This document shows positions 15,836 through 23,705 of a stretch of DNA of 64,000 bases, in pieces. This DNA comes from Maricaulis sp048269565 (GTDB lineage Bacteria; Pseudomonadota; Alphaproteobacteria; Caulobacterales; Maricaulaceae), in NCBI RefSeq assembly GCF_048269565.1, contig NZ_JBLXIK010000004.1, forward strand, positions 124,001 through 188,000, given 5' to 3'. The notes beneath the pieces were generated by a model. It had not been told where the DNA came from and did not search any database. It saw only the letters and a program-made list of their open reading frames with translations. Every line of letters begins with the position of its first letter. Positions within the stretch are counted from its first letter, which is position 1. Position numbers and translations under genes: made by a program.

Positions 15836-17616
15836 TTCCGCTCTTTGACCAATTGCTCGAGATCGGCCGCGACCCGCGGCATCAGCGTGTCGAACTCGCG
15901 GAAGCCCTTGCCGAAATAGGAGCGGGTCTGGGGATACCAATGCATGTGGTCGGAGCCGAGCAGTGGCCAGGTCGTCGAACGGGCGTGAATGAACCAGACC
16001 AGACCGCCGGTCGCGGCGGCCAGATTGCTGGTGGCGTTCATCGGACCGATGACCAGGTCACAGGTCGATGACAGCGCGGCGACATCGTCGAGATCCATCT
16101 TGAGGTCGATGCCCTGCGGTTGATGGATGTCGACGTTGAACAGCTCCTTGGCCTGCTTCAGCTCGCGGGTAATTTCGCCATATTGGAGATTGATGAAATC
16201 GACCCCGTCGACGGCAAAGATCGATTTCCAGTCCTCGAATTCGGAGAAGAAACGGGCCCGGCGGACGTTCATTTTCAGGGATTTCCAGAGAATGCCGACC
16301 TTCAGCCCGCCGCCGATCTGTCCGAGATAGTCGCGCCAGGCGGCGACGCGTTCGGGGTCAGCGGTCAGGAAGGCGGGGCGCTTCGGAAAGCTGTTCAGCG
16401 TTGGACGCAGGGCGTTGAGCGGATCACCCATCGGCGTCCAGTAGTCGGCACCGTCATCGAGATGGTTGGCGGTGCGCACATCACGGCCCTCGAGCTTGGC
16501 GGAGGTGTGATTGCCAACCTTCGCCTTGGGCAGGGAACGTTGAACCAGCGGCACCAGCCGGTATTCGCAGGCAATCCGCAGCTCACCCTCGGGGCCGATC
16601 GCGTCGATCAATTCCTGCGCTGTGTTGAGGAAAAGGACTTCATCGCCCAGCCCCTGCTCGCCCACGAGCACAACCGTCTTGCCTCTGAGATCGGCGAGGT
16701 CATGGCTTTCCCAGCGCGGGCAATTCATCGCGAAGACCGTGGCCTGGGCATTGTTCAGGTCGAGCCGGGACTGTTGAGCCTTCCAGCCGTCGGCCACACG
16801 CCCACAGGCGAGCAGAAGCAGCGAGCGGCCGTGTTCCATCGTGGCGCGATCCGTCGCGTCCTGCGGATTTCTCAGTGCAAGTTCAAAGTGTTCGACTGCC
16901 TTGAACGGCTCGCCGATCAGCTCGTACATGTTTGCCATATTGTTATGGGCACGGGCGAAGTCGGGCTTCAGGCGCAATGCTTCCTCAAAGAAGGTGATCG
17001 CGCCCGCCGGATCGCCGGATTCAGCGAGCACTGTGCCGAGCGAGTTCCACAGCTCGACATTCTCCGGGTGCTGGAAAATGGCGGTTCGCAACAGCTCGAT
17101 CGCATCCTCGATGCGCGCCTGGTCGCGCAGGACGCTGGCGAGATTGATGACGCCATTGAGGTTCTTCGGATCGATCTGGACACACAAACGGTAGAATTTC
17201 TCGGCCGCCTCGAGCATGTCGAGCTTCCAGGCGACAATGCCCATATTGAGGTAGATTTCCGCGTCCTTCGGATCGAGCTTCCAGGCGCGTTCATAGTATT
17301 CCAGCGCCTTGGACAGGCGCCCGACCCGGAACAGGACCAGGCCGACGGCATGATTGGTCAGAGCCACTTCCGGTGCGATGTCGAGTGCCCGCAGGATATA
17401 TTTGGCCCCTTCCTGGTGGTCGCCCTCATCGGACAGCTTGATGCCGCGAACGACCAGATTGGCGGCCTTGCGGTATTTGGCGCGCTGGTCCTTGGGGACC
17501 ACGCCCAGCCGCACGTCTGTGGAGAGGCGGCCACGCGCGCCGCGAGCGCCGACCGCATCATTCTTGGCGGCTTCGGCCTCGGCCTGGAATTCGTCGGTCA
17601 GGGCTGCATCAGTCAT
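15832..17616 (-). CDS. flmG: TPR glycosyltransferase-like protein, FlmG-like
   Basis: A 594-residue protein with two parts. Residues about 50-275 form a run of tetratricopeptide repeats (for example A-x-Y-I-L-R-A-L-D-I-A-P, A-L-E-Y-Y-E-R-A-W-K-L-D-P). The rest is a GT-B-like domain with VLVGEQGLGDEV, VGILWKS and a C-terminal region containing IGPMNATSNLAAATGG. This is the layout of Caulobacter FlmG, whose TPR domain binds flagellins and whose C-terminal domain transfers the pseudaminic-type sugar. The gene is divergent from flbT-flaF-flagellins and heads a sugar-biosynthesis unit. The symbol rests on architecture and context, not on alignment. It has no signal peptide; it should act on cytoplasmic flagellin before export. 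Confidence 0.75.
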   Translation of the reverse strand: MTDAALTDEFQAEAEAAKNDAVGARGARGRLSTDVRLGVVPKDQRAKYRKAANLVVRGIKLSDEGDHQEGAKYILRALDIAPEVALTNHAVGLVLFRVGRLSKALEYYERAWKLDPKDAEIYLNMGIVAWKLDMLEAAEKFYRLCVQIDPKNLNGVINLASVLRDQARIEDAIELLRTAIFQHPENVELWNSLGTVLAESGDPAGAITFFEEALRLKPDFARAHNNMANMYELIGEPFKAVEHFELALRNPQDATDRATMEHGRSLLLLACGRVADGWKAQQSRLDLNNAQATVFAMNCPRWESHDLADLRGKTVVLVGEQGLGDEVLFLNTAQELIDAIGPEGELRIACEYRLVPLVQRSLPKAKVGNHTSAKLEGRDVRTANHLDDGADYWTPMGDPLNALRPTLNSFPKRPAFLTADPERVAAWRDYLGQIGGGLKVGILWKSLKMNVRRARFFSEFEDWKSIFAVDGVDFINLQYGEITRELKQAKELFNVDIHQPQGIDLKMDLDDVAALSSTCDLVIGPMNATSNLAAATGGLVWFIHARSTTWPLLGSDHMHWYPQTRSYFGKGFREFDTLMPRVAADLEQLVKERK

Positions 17617-17806
17617 AACAAGCCTATCGGGTCCGGGGCGATGGAAAGGTCCCGGTCAGCTGGCCGGGATTCGATTTAAAACTTGCTAACGGGTCAGCGC
17701 ACGGGTGCGCTGCGTGTCCAGCATGTCCGAAACCATTTATTCATCCGGCTTTGCCACCGTGCAGTCGAAGGCTTGCAGCCCCTTTTTCGCTGACTGGAGA
17801 TACATC

Positions 17807-18193
17807 ATGGCCCTGAAAATCTCGCTCAAACCCGGCGAGAAGTTCGTGCTCAACGGTGCCGTGGTGGAAAACGGTGATCGCCGCGCCACGCTCTTGTTGC
17901 AGAACCGGGCTTCGGTGCTCCGCGAGAAGGACATCATGCAGGCCAGCGAAGTTACGACGCCGGCCCGGCACATCTATTTCCCGATCATGATGATGTATCT
18001 GTCTGATCAGCCCGATGAGGAGCAGTACGAGCAATTCGTCCTGCGCATGAACGAGTTCATGGGGGCCATCTCGGCGCCTGACGTGCTGACATCCTGCGTC
18101 ACGATCAGCCGCGATGTCATGGCGGGCGAGTATTACAAAGCTTTGATGCGCTGCAAGAAATTGATCGCGTTTGAAGAGGAGCGCCTTAAATAA
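17807..18193 (+). CDS. flbT: Flagellar biosynthesis repressor FlbT
   Basis: A 128-residue protein starting MALKISLKPGEKFVLNGAVV and continuing with NGDRRATLLLQNRASVLREKDIM, the typical FlbT pattern. In Caulobacter FlbT binds the 5' leader of flagellin mRNA and promotes its decay, coupling flagellin synthesis to hook completion. The start was moved 34 codons in from the longest open frame because CTGGAGA precedes this ATG and the family begins here. The stop overlaps the flaF start as TAATG, so the two are translationally coupled. The neighbouring flagellin genes and FlmG-like gene fit the role. Confidence 0.93.
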   Translation: MALKISLKPGEKFVLNGAVVENGDRRATLLLQNRASVLREKDIMQASEVTTPARHIYFPIMMMYLSDQPDEEQYEQFVLRMNEFMGAISAPDVLTSCVTISRDVMAGEYYKALMRCKKLIAFEEERLK

Positions 18194-18573
18194 TGTCCTT
18201 TCAGGCCTATCAGAAAGCGTCGACGCGCGTGGAAGACCCCCGCTCGACCGAGTACCGGCTGTTTGCCCAGGTCACGCGCGCCTTGATGAAAGCGTCCGAG
18301 ACCGACAAGCGGGAGATTGCTTCCCGGATCGACGCGCTGGACTGGAACCGCCGGCTCTGGTCCAATCTCGGGACCGATTGCGCCAGCGCCGAGAACAAGC
18401 TGCCGGATCAGTTGCGCGCCTCGATTATTTCCCTCTCGATTTTCGTGTCCAAATATACTTCGCAGGTCATGCGCGGTACGGGCGAGTTTGAGGTGCTGAT
18501 CGACCTCAACCGGACCATCATGCAGGGTCTGGCGCCGCAGCCGCAGTCAAATGCGGCCACCAACGCGGCCTAG
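18193..18573 (+). CDS. flaF: Flagellar biosynthesis regulator FlaF
   Basis: A 126-residue protein with the FlaF features: an AYQKAS start region, a TEYRLFAQVTRAL helix, WNRRLWSNLGTDCASAENKLPDQLRA and IISLSIFVSKYT. FlaF is needed for flagellin production or secretion in Caulobacter and acts opposite to FlbT. The gene overlaps flbT by one base. A strong terminator follows about 50 bp downstream, so flbT-flaF is a bicistronic unit separate from the flagellin genes that follow. Confidence 0.93.
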   Translation: MSFQAYQKASTRVEDPRSTEYRLFAQVTRALMKASETDKREIASRIDALDWNRRLWSNLGTDCASAENKLPDQLRASIISLSIFVSKYTSQVMRGTGEFEVLIDLNRTIMQGLAPQPQSNAATNAA

Positions 18574-18619
18574 CAGCGGCGCTGCCACCCGCAGGCATTT
18601 CCATTCCTGACAGACCGGC

Positions 18620-18652
18620 AGCCGGGCGCACTTGCAAGCGTCCGGCTTTTTC
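18620..18652 (+). terminator. Rho-independent terminator after flaF
   Basis: A ten-base-pair stem (18620-18629 with 18638-18647, including one G-T pair) with an eight-base loop is followed by TTTTT. It closes the flbT-flaF transcript before the sigma-54 promoter of the first flagellin gene. Confidence 0.85.
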
Positions 18653-18733
18653 GTGTCGTCCAATACCCGTCGCAGCGCGCCGGGACCGGGCTGGCGTTTG
18701 TCGACCGCCGCTCGCGGTGTGGCACGGGCAGCA

Positions 18734-18750
18734 TCTGCCGGGTCGGCAGA
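18734..18750. promoter_or_regulatory. Inverted repeat upstream of the first flagellin promoter (candidate FlbD site)
   Basis: TCTGCCG-GGT-CGGCAGA is a perfect inverted repeat with seven-base arms, 92 bp upstream of the -24 element. The half-site orientation is the reverse of the other candidate elements of this window (CGGCAA-N3-TTGCCG), so it is a weaker member of the set. A FlbD-type enhancer role is inferred from distance and the shared CGGCA core. Confidence 0.4.
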
Positions 18751-18841
18751 TTTGGACTGCACAATCGCGCGAACCTTCGCCGAAGAACCCACGCAAAGCA
18801 AAAAAGATACCGAAAAAACAATGACTTGAAGTCGTGACCGG

Positions 18842-18856
18842 TGGCACGCGAATTGC
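18842..18856 (+). promoter_or_regulatory. Sigma-54 promoter of the first flagellin gene
   Basis: TGGCAC-GCGAA-TTGC matches the sigma-54 consensus TGGCAC-N5-TTGC exactly, with GG and GC at the required spacing. Transcription would start about 12 bp further on, giving a 5' leader of about 60 bases before the ATG. Caulobacter flagellin genes use the same class of promoter. Confidence 0.9.
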
Positions 18857-18927
18857 GACCTGGTGTGCAGGACAAAAAGTCCAGGTCAACAGACTGACTT
18901 CACCACTTCCAGAATGGAGGAATAACT

Positions 18928-19752
18928 ATGCTTTCAGTGAACACCAACGCCGGAGCCATGGTGGCTCTGCAGAACCTGACCAAGACGAACGCTCAGATGA
19001 CAGAGGTTCAAAACCGGATCAACACCGGCCTTGATGTGGCCGGCGCAAAGGATGATGGCGGCAAGTTCGCCATCGCTCAGCGCATGCGTGCCCAGGTGGG
19101 CGGGTATGGCGTTGTTACGGACAGTCTGAACCGGACCGGGTCAGTCGTCGACGTCGCGCTTGCGGCGGCCGAAGGCATCTCGGATCTGCTCATCGAGATG
19201 AAGGCGAAGGCACTGGCGGCATCTGATGTTTCTCTGGACTCTGCGTCCCGGACGGCCCTGAACGAAGACTTCAAGGCCATGCGCGACCAGATTTCGAAGA
19301 TGGTCAGTACCGCCGAATTCAATGGCACGAACCTGATCAACAATACCGTGACGTCTATTTCTGCCCTGGCAAATGCAGACGGCAGCAGCACGATTTCGGT
19401 GGTCGACGAGAATCTGTCGCTGGGGGGCGCTATCGTGACCCTCACTGCGACAGCATCCTTTGCGACGGCCGGTGCCGCTGACACCATCGCGGGAACGATC
19501 TCGACCTCGTTGAACAATCTGAACCTTGCGTTGGCGCGCCTCGGCACGGCATCGAAATCTTTGGATATTCACGGGGATTTCGTGACGAAACTTTCCGATG
19601 CCCTCGAAGTGGGTATCGGCAATATCGTTGATGCGGACCTCGCGAAGGAGAGCGCACGCCTGCAGTCGCTGCAAGTCAAGCAGCAGCTGGGGGTCCAGGC
19701 GCTTTCGATCGCAAACCAGAACCCGCAGACCATCCTGTCCTTCTTCCAGTAG
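18928..19752 (+). CDS. Flagellin, first of three
   Basis: A 274-residue short flagellin. The N-terminal D0/D1 pattern (SVNTNAGAMVALQNL, NRINTGLDVAGAKDDGGKFAIAQRMR) and the C-terminal D0 helix (DADLAKESARLQSLQVKQQLGVQALSIANQNPQTILSFF) are complete; the outer D2/D3 domains are missing, as in Caulobacter flagellins. The C-terminal end is the export and polymerisation region. Ser/Thr-rich surface segments near the middle are the likely sites of O-linked glycosylation. A GGAGG precedes the ATG, a sigma-54 promoter lies upstream and a terminator follows, so it is monocistronic. It is most similar to the second flagellin. Confidence 0.95.
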   Translation: MLSVNTNAGAMVALQNLTKTNAQMTEVQNRINTGLDVAGAKDDGGKFAIAQRMRAQVGGYGVVTDSLNRTGSVVDVALAAAEGISDLLIEMKAKALAASDVSLDSASRTALNEDFKAMRDQISKMVSTAEFNGTNLINNTVTSISALANADGSSTISVVDENLSLGGAIVTLTATASFATAGAADTIAGTISTSLNNLNLALARLGTASKSLDIHGDFVTKLSDALEVGIGNIVDADLAKESARLQSLQVKQQLGVQALSIANQNPQTILSFFQ

Positions 19753-19760
19753 TTTCGTCG

Positions 19761-19795
19761 ATCGGGGCCGCCTTCGGGCGGCCCCGATTTTTTTG
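19761..19795 (+). terminator. Strong rho-independent terminator after the first flagellin
   Basis: A perfect 12-bp stem (19761-19772 with 19777-19788) closed by a TTCG tetraloop is followed by a run of seven T. This is the clearest terminator in the window. Confidence 0.95.
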
Positions 19796-19870
19796 GTTCC
19801 GCGAGCGGGGGCTCCTAGGCATGCCTGCAATCAGGAATTAACCTTTTGTAAATCAGAAAAATATTCCCGG

Positions 19871-19919
19871 CGGCAAGTTTTGCCGACCTCCCGTCCGGTT
19901 GAGACGGCAAATTTTGCCG
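19871..19919. promoter_or_regulatory. Two 15-bp palindromes, candidate FlbD (ftr) enhancer pair
   Basis: CGGCAAGTTTTGCCG at 19871-19885 and CGGCAAATTTTGCCG at 19905-19919 differ by one base and have centres 34 bp apart, close to three helical turns. They lie 91 and 125 bp upstream of the -24 element of the second flagellin promoter, a usual position for enhancers bound by NtrC-type activators. FlbD is the flagellar activator of this type in Caulobacter and binds ftr elements near sigma-54 promoters; the assignment here is by position and symmetry. The rest of the gap (19796-20009) shows no gene. Confidence 0.6.
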
Positions 19920-20009
19920 ATTGAATGGTTACCGCCACAGGCCGTGATTCGCGAACATCACCAGTTGCGCCAATCTTCCCCCGATTAACCTGTTGTAGCA
20001 GGCAGTTTC

Positions 20010-20024
20010 TGGCCCGTAGCTTGC
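20010..20024 (+). promoter_or_regulatory. Sigma-54 promoter of the second flagellin gene
   Basis: TGGCCC-GTAGC-TTGC differs from the consensus at one base and keeps the GG/GC spacing. The ATG is 73 bp downstream, leaving a leader of about 60 bases like that of the first flagellin. Confidence 0.85.
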
Positions 20025-20096
20025 GAGGTTTTCCGTGGATCAGAAGATCCGCCGGGCAAAACGCCCGAGATAAACCAGAACGGAAAGGGCCAAGAA

Positions 20097-20921
20097 ATGG
20101 CTACTATCAACACGAATGCCGGCGCCATGGTTGCGCTGCAGCAGCTGAACAAGACCAATGCAGACCTGGAACAGGTCCAGAGCCGGATCACCACCGGTCT
20201 TGCGGTCGCCTCCGCCAAGGATGATGGCGGCAAGTTTGCCATCGCCCAGAAAATGCGCGCCGACGTTCAAGGTTATGAAGTTGTCGGCAGCTCGCTGGAC
20301 CTCGCAGCCTCCACGGTTGACGTGGCCCTGGCCGCCGGTGAGGCCGTTTCCGACATCCTGATCGAGATGAAGTCGAAGGCGCTCGCCGCTTCCGACACCA
20401 GCCTCGACACGGCGTCGCGTTCCGCGCTGAACGAAGATTTCAAGGCACTTCGCGACCAGATCGGCAAGATCGTCTCGAACGCCTCGTTCAATGGCACCAA
20501 CCTGATCAACAACTCGGTCACGTCGATCTCGGCGCTGGCCAATGCTTCGGGCTCGTCCACGATCTCGATCTCCGACGAGAATCTCTCGCTCGGTGGCGGC
20601 GTCGTTACGCTGGCCGCAACCGCTTCGATGGATTCGGCCGGTACCGCTGCTACGCTGGCGGGCACCATCTCGACATCGCTGAACAACCTCAACAGCTCCC
20701 TGGCTCGCCTGGGTACGGCTTCGAAGTCTGTGGGTATCCACAAGGACTTCGTCGGCAAGCTGGCTGACGCCCTGACGCAGGGTATCGGCAATATGGTCGA
20801 TGCGGATCTGGCAAAAGAGAGTGCGCGTTTGCAGTCCCTGCAGGTCAAGCAACAGCTTGGCGTTCAGGCTCTGTCGATCGCGAACAGCGCTCCAAGCACG
20901 GTCCTGGGCTACTTCCGTTAA
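20097..20921 (+). CDS. Flagellin, second of three
   Basis: A 274-residue short flagellin, the same length as the first and very close to it in both terminal domains (ATINTNAGAMVALQQLNKTN; DADLAKESARLQSLQVKQQLGVQALSIANSAPSTVLGYF). The middle region differs by conservative changes and is rich in Ser, Thr and Ala (NSVTSISALANASGSSTISISDENLSLGG). GAAAGG precedes the ATG. Two FlbD-like palindromes and a sigma-54 promoter lie upstream. Only a hairpin without a U-tract follows, so part of the transcripts may run into the FlaG-like gene. Duplicated flagellins are normal in this group and help build a composite filament. Confidence 0.95.
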   Translation: MATINTNAGAMVALQQLNKTNADLEQVQSRITTGLAVASAKDDGGKFAIAQKMRADVQGYEVVGSSLDLAASTVDVALAAGEAVSDILIEMKSKALAASDTSLDTASRSALNEDFKALRDQIGKIVSNASFNGTNLINNSVTSISALANASGSSTISISDENLSLGGGVVTLAATASMDSAGTAATLAGTISTSLNNLNSSLARLGTASKSVGIHKDFVGKLADALTQGIGNMVDADLAKESARLQSLQVKQQLGVQALSIANSAPSTVLGYFR

Positions 20922-20932
20922 TCCACGGAACC

Positions 20933-20960
20933 GGATGGCGGGTTTCATGGCCCGCCATCC
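20933..20960 (+). terminator. Hairpin after the second flagellin, no U-tract
   Basis: Ten-base perfect arms (20933-20942 with 20951-20960) with an eight-base loop follow the stop codon by 11 bases. No T-run follows, so it may stabilise the flagellin mRNA 3' end or cause partial termination only. Confidence 0.5.
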
Positions 20961-21028
20961 ACCTTCCCTGGATCGTTGATGGGGGAAGGCTCTGGAGGCG
21001 CTGACGCCTCTGCGTTAGCGACAAGAAA

Positions 21029-21397
21029 ATGGCTGATACCAACTATACTCGGCCACCCTTTGTGGCCAATCCGCTGATTGAAGCGCGGGAAGCGTCCAGC
21101 GATCATTCCCGGCCCGACCCGACTCGCGTCACGCCGGTTGAAAAGCACGCTGCCATGCCACAAACGGCCCACCGCCCGTCAGCCGAGCTGATCGCCCAGC
21201 TGGAACGTCTGGCCCGCGATGTTTTCAGCAATTCGCGGCTCAGCATCGAGCGCGAGAGTCCGACCGGAGATTTTGTCTATCTGATGATCGACAAGGATAC
21301 CGGCGAGACCGTCCGTCGATGGCCACCGGAATCGCATGGCGATCTGGTGGAATATCTGCGCACTTTCCAGGCAGGCCTGATCAACCGCACGGCCTGA
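21029..21397 (+). CDS. flaG: FlaG family protein
   Basis: A 122-residue protein. The N-terminal half is polar and probably disordered; residues about 50-115 match the FlaG domain, with LSIERESPTGDFVYLMIDKDTGETVRRWPPESHGDLVEYLR close to the family signature V-x-V-x-D-x-x-T-G-E-x-x-R-x-x-P. FlaG influences filament length in other bacteria; its biochemical role is poorly known. It lies between the second and third flagellins and may be read through from the second, since no promoter of its own was recognised. Confidence 0.8.
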   Translation: MADTNYTRPPFVANPLIEAREASSDHSRPDPTRVTPVEKHAAMPQTAHRPSAELIAQLERLARDVFSNSRLSIERESPTGDFVYLMIDKDTGETVRRWPPESHGDLVEYLRTFQAGLINRTA

Positions 21398-21435
21398 CAC
21401 GCTGGGCAAAACTGACCGGCCTGGCCTTCCCGACT

Positions 21436-21447
21436 CGGCAATTTCCG
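21436..21447. promoter_or_regulatory. FlbD-like half-palindrome upstream of the third flagellin
   Basis: CGGCAATTTCCG keeps the left half of the CGGCAA-N3-TTGCCG palindromes seen at 19871-19919 and a partly changed right half. It lies 76 bp upstream of the -24 element. The shared core and spacing suggest the same activator. Confidence 0.4.
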
Positions 21448-21522
21448 ACTTTCCCCGCTTGTCTGCAGTTCGAAGAAATCCGTAACCAATTGAAACGGCG
21501 CGATAATTCATGTCCCGCGCTT

Positions 21523-21537
21523 CGGCACGGCATTTGC
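21523..21537 (+). promoter_or_regulatory. Sigma-54 promoter of the third flagellin gene
   Basis: CGGCAC-GGCAT-TTGC keeps the GG and GC at sigma-54 spacing, with one mismatch to TGGCAC. The ATG is 59 bp downstream. Confidence 0.85.
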
Positions 21538-21595
21538 GCTCTCCCATTCGAGGCGCCACGCAAGAGTGGCGCGGTGAATTGCGGGAGAATATCGC

Positions 21596-22426
21596 ATGAC
21601 CTTGAGTGTCCACACCAATACCGCCGCGATGATCGCGCTGCAGAATCTCAACAAGACCAATGACCAGATGGAAAGCGTCCAGAACCGGATCAATACCGGG
21701 CTGAAGATTTCCGGCGCCAAGGACAATGCCGCTATCTACGCGGTCGCCCAGGGTATGCGGGCCGATATCGGTGCGCTTGATGCGGTCCAGACCGGACTCG
21801 ACCGGGCCACGACCATCGGCGATGTCGCGCTGGCCGCCGGAGAGACGATCTCCGACCTGTTGATCGAGATGCGCGAGAAGGCCACGGCGGCGATGGACCC
21901 ATCGCTCGATTCCTATTCGCGCCAGGCCTATGACTCCGATTTCAAGGCCTTGCTGGACCAGGTGCGGGTCATCATCGAGAATGCCGAGTTTGACGGCGCC
22001 AACCTGCTCGATGGCTCGGTGACCAATGGCGTCGAGTTCCTGGCAGACGCTGATGCGGCTCGCGCTGTGACGCTGAAATCCCAGGATCTGAGCATTGGCG
22101 GCTCGATAATCACGATCCCGACGACGGCAAGCCTGGGAACCTCGACCCTGGCAACAACCGTGATGGCTGCGATCTCGACCAGCCTCGACAACGTCAACCA
22201 GGCTCTTGCCAATCTGGGTTCGGACACCAAGAAGATCGAGGCGCATTCCGGCTTTGTCACCAAGCTGGTTGATGCACTCACCAAGGGGGTTGGAGGCCTG
22301 GTCGATGCCGACCTCGCGGTGGAGAGTGCGAATCTGCAGGCCTTGCAGGTCAAGCAGCAGCTTGGCGTTCAGGCCCTGTCGATCGCCAACTCGCAGCCGC
22401 AGATCATTCTCAACCTGTTCCAGTAG
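21596..22426 (+). CDS. Flagellin, third and most divergent
   Basis: A 276-residue short flagellin with complete terminal domains (SVHTNTAAMIALQNLNKTNDQMESVQ; DADLAVESANLQALQVKQQLGVQALSIANSQPQIILNLF). It departs from the other two in the core (KDNAAIYAVAQGMRADIGALDAVQTGLDRATTIGD; SVTNGVEFLADADAARAV), so it is probably a different filament subunit class rather than a recent copy. A GGGAG site precedes the ATG, a sigma-54 promoter lies upstream and a terminator downstream. It is followed by pseC on the same strand. Confidence 0.95.
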   Translation: MTLSVHTNTAAMIALQNLNKTNDQMESVQNRINTGLKISGAKDNAAIYAVAQGMRADIGALDAVQTGLDRATTIGDVALAAGETISDLLIEMREKATAAMDPSLDSYSRQAYDSDFKALLDQVRVIIENAEFDGANLLDGSVTNGVEFLADADAARAVTLKSQDLSIGGSIITIPTTASLGTSTLATTVMAAISTSLDNVNQALANLGSDTKKIEAHSGFVTKLVDALTKGVGGLVDADLAVESANLQALQVKQQLGVQALSIANSQPQIILNLFQ

Positions 22427-22464
22427 ACTCGTTAGCCTGCCCCACCACGGCAGCCTTGCTGCGG

Positions 22465-22497
22465 AACGGCACCCCGAGCGGGTGCCGTTTTCGTTTG
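22465..22497 (+). terminator. Rho-independent terminator after the third flagellin
   Basis: Perfect ten-base arms (AACGGCACCC with GGGTGCCGTT) around a five-base loop are followed by TTCGTTT, a broken U-tract. It should separate the flagellin from pseC. Confidence 0.75.
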
Positions 22498-22538
22498 AGC
22501 GACTCGCGTCATGATGTGGCGTGCTTTGAGGACACACC

Positions 22539-23705
22539 ATGCCCCAACCCTTCCTGCCCTATGGGCGCCAGTCCATCGACGATAGTGACATCGAGGCGGT
22601 GGCCCGGGTGCTGCGCTCCGACTGGCTCACCACCGGGCCCGAGGTCGATGCTTTCGAGGCGGATTTTGCCGCGGCGACCGGCGCCGGGCACGCAATTGCC
22701 TGCTCGAATGGAACCACAGCGCTGCACCTGGCGCTGGCCGGGCTGGATGTCGGGCCCGGTGATGTCTGCATCGTGCCGGCCATCACCTTCATGGCGACGG
22801 CGAATGCCGCGATCTATTGCGGTGCCGAGGTCGTGTTCGCCGATGTGGATGCGGATACAGGACTGATGACGCCGGCGACATTGCGCCAGGCCATGTCACG
22901 CGCTCCGGATGGGCGGTTGAGGGCGGTGCTGCCGGTACACCTGGCCGGGCAGTGCGAAGACTTGGCAGCGCTGCGCGAGATTGCGTCGTCGGCCGGCGCG
23001 GTACTGGTCGAGGATGCCTGCCATGCGCTCGGCACGAGCTGGCAGGGCCGGCCGGTCGGATCGGGCGAATATTCCGATGCGGCCTGTTTTTCCTTTCATC
23101 CCGTCAAGACCATCGCCGCCGGCGAGGGCGGTATGGTGACGACCAATGATGCTGACCTGGCGGCGCACCTGCGGCGGCTGCGCAGCCACGGCATCGAGCG
23201 CGATCCGGCACGCATGGAACAGGGCCAGGACGAGCCCTGGTGGCATGAAATGCAGGAACTGGGCTGGAACTACCGCCTGTGCGATGTCCAGGCGGCACTG
23301 GCGCGCTCACAGCTGGCGCGGCTGGATGCCTTTGCGGCAAAACGCAAGACGCTGGCCGCGGCCTATGACGCGCTGCTGGACGGGAATCCCGTCATCGGGG
23401 CGCTGGCGCGGACGCCCGATTGCGATCCCTGCCTGCATCTCTACCCGGTGCGGATCGATTTTGCCGCGGCGGGGACAGACCGTGGGGCCGTTATGCGGGG
23501 CCTGCAGGCTCGCGGTATCGGCTCTCAGGTGCATTACATCCCGGTGCCGTCACAGCCCTGGTATCGCCGGCGCTATGGCGACCAGACGCCGCCCGGCGCT
23601 GCGGCCTACTACCTGCGCACGCTGAGCCTGCCGCTGTTTGCGGACATGGCGACCGAAGACCCCGAACGGGTGGTTGCCGCGCTCAATGAGGTTCTGGGCG
23701 TCTAG
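22539..23705 (+). CDS. pseC: UDP-4-amino-4,6-dideoxy-N-acetyl-beta-L-altrosamine transaminase PseC
   Basis: A 388-residue PLP-dependent aminotransferase of the DegT/DnrJ/EryC1 group. The Schiff-base lysine is K190 in FSFHPVKTIAAGEGGM; PFLPYGRQSIDDSDIEAVARVLRSDWLTTGP at the start, CSNGTTALHLAL and NYRLCDVQAAL are the usual group markers. The family aminates the 4-keto product of PseB using glutamate, the second step of pseudaminic acid synthesis. Choice of PseC over other sugar aminotransferases rests on neighbours pseB, pseG and pseI. It is transcribed convergent to the methylase gene and the two stop codons overlap by four bases. Confidence 0.88.
   Translation: MPQPFLPYGRQSIDDSDIEAVARVLRSDWLTTGPEVDAFEADFAAATGAGHAIACSNGTTALHLALAGLDVGPGDVCIVPAITFMATANAAIYCGAEVVFADVDADTGLMTPATLRQAMSRAPDGRLRAVLPVHLAGQCEDLAALREIASSAGAVLVEDACHALGTSWQGRPVGSGEYSDAACFSFHPVKTIAAGEGGMVTTNDADLAAHLRRLRSHGIERDPARMEQGQDEPWWHEMQELGWNYRLCDVQAALARSQLARLDAFAAKRKTLAAAYDALLDGNPVIGALARTPDCDPCLHLYPVRIDFAAAGTDRGAVMRGLQARGIGSQVHYIPVPSQPWYRRRYGDQTPPGAAAYYLRTLSLPLFADMATEDPERVVAALNEVLGV

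Noticed and set aside
18574..18619. Possible small gene between flaF and the terminator
   Set aside because: Too short, no ribosome site, and the region is explained by the end of flaF and the terminator hairpin.
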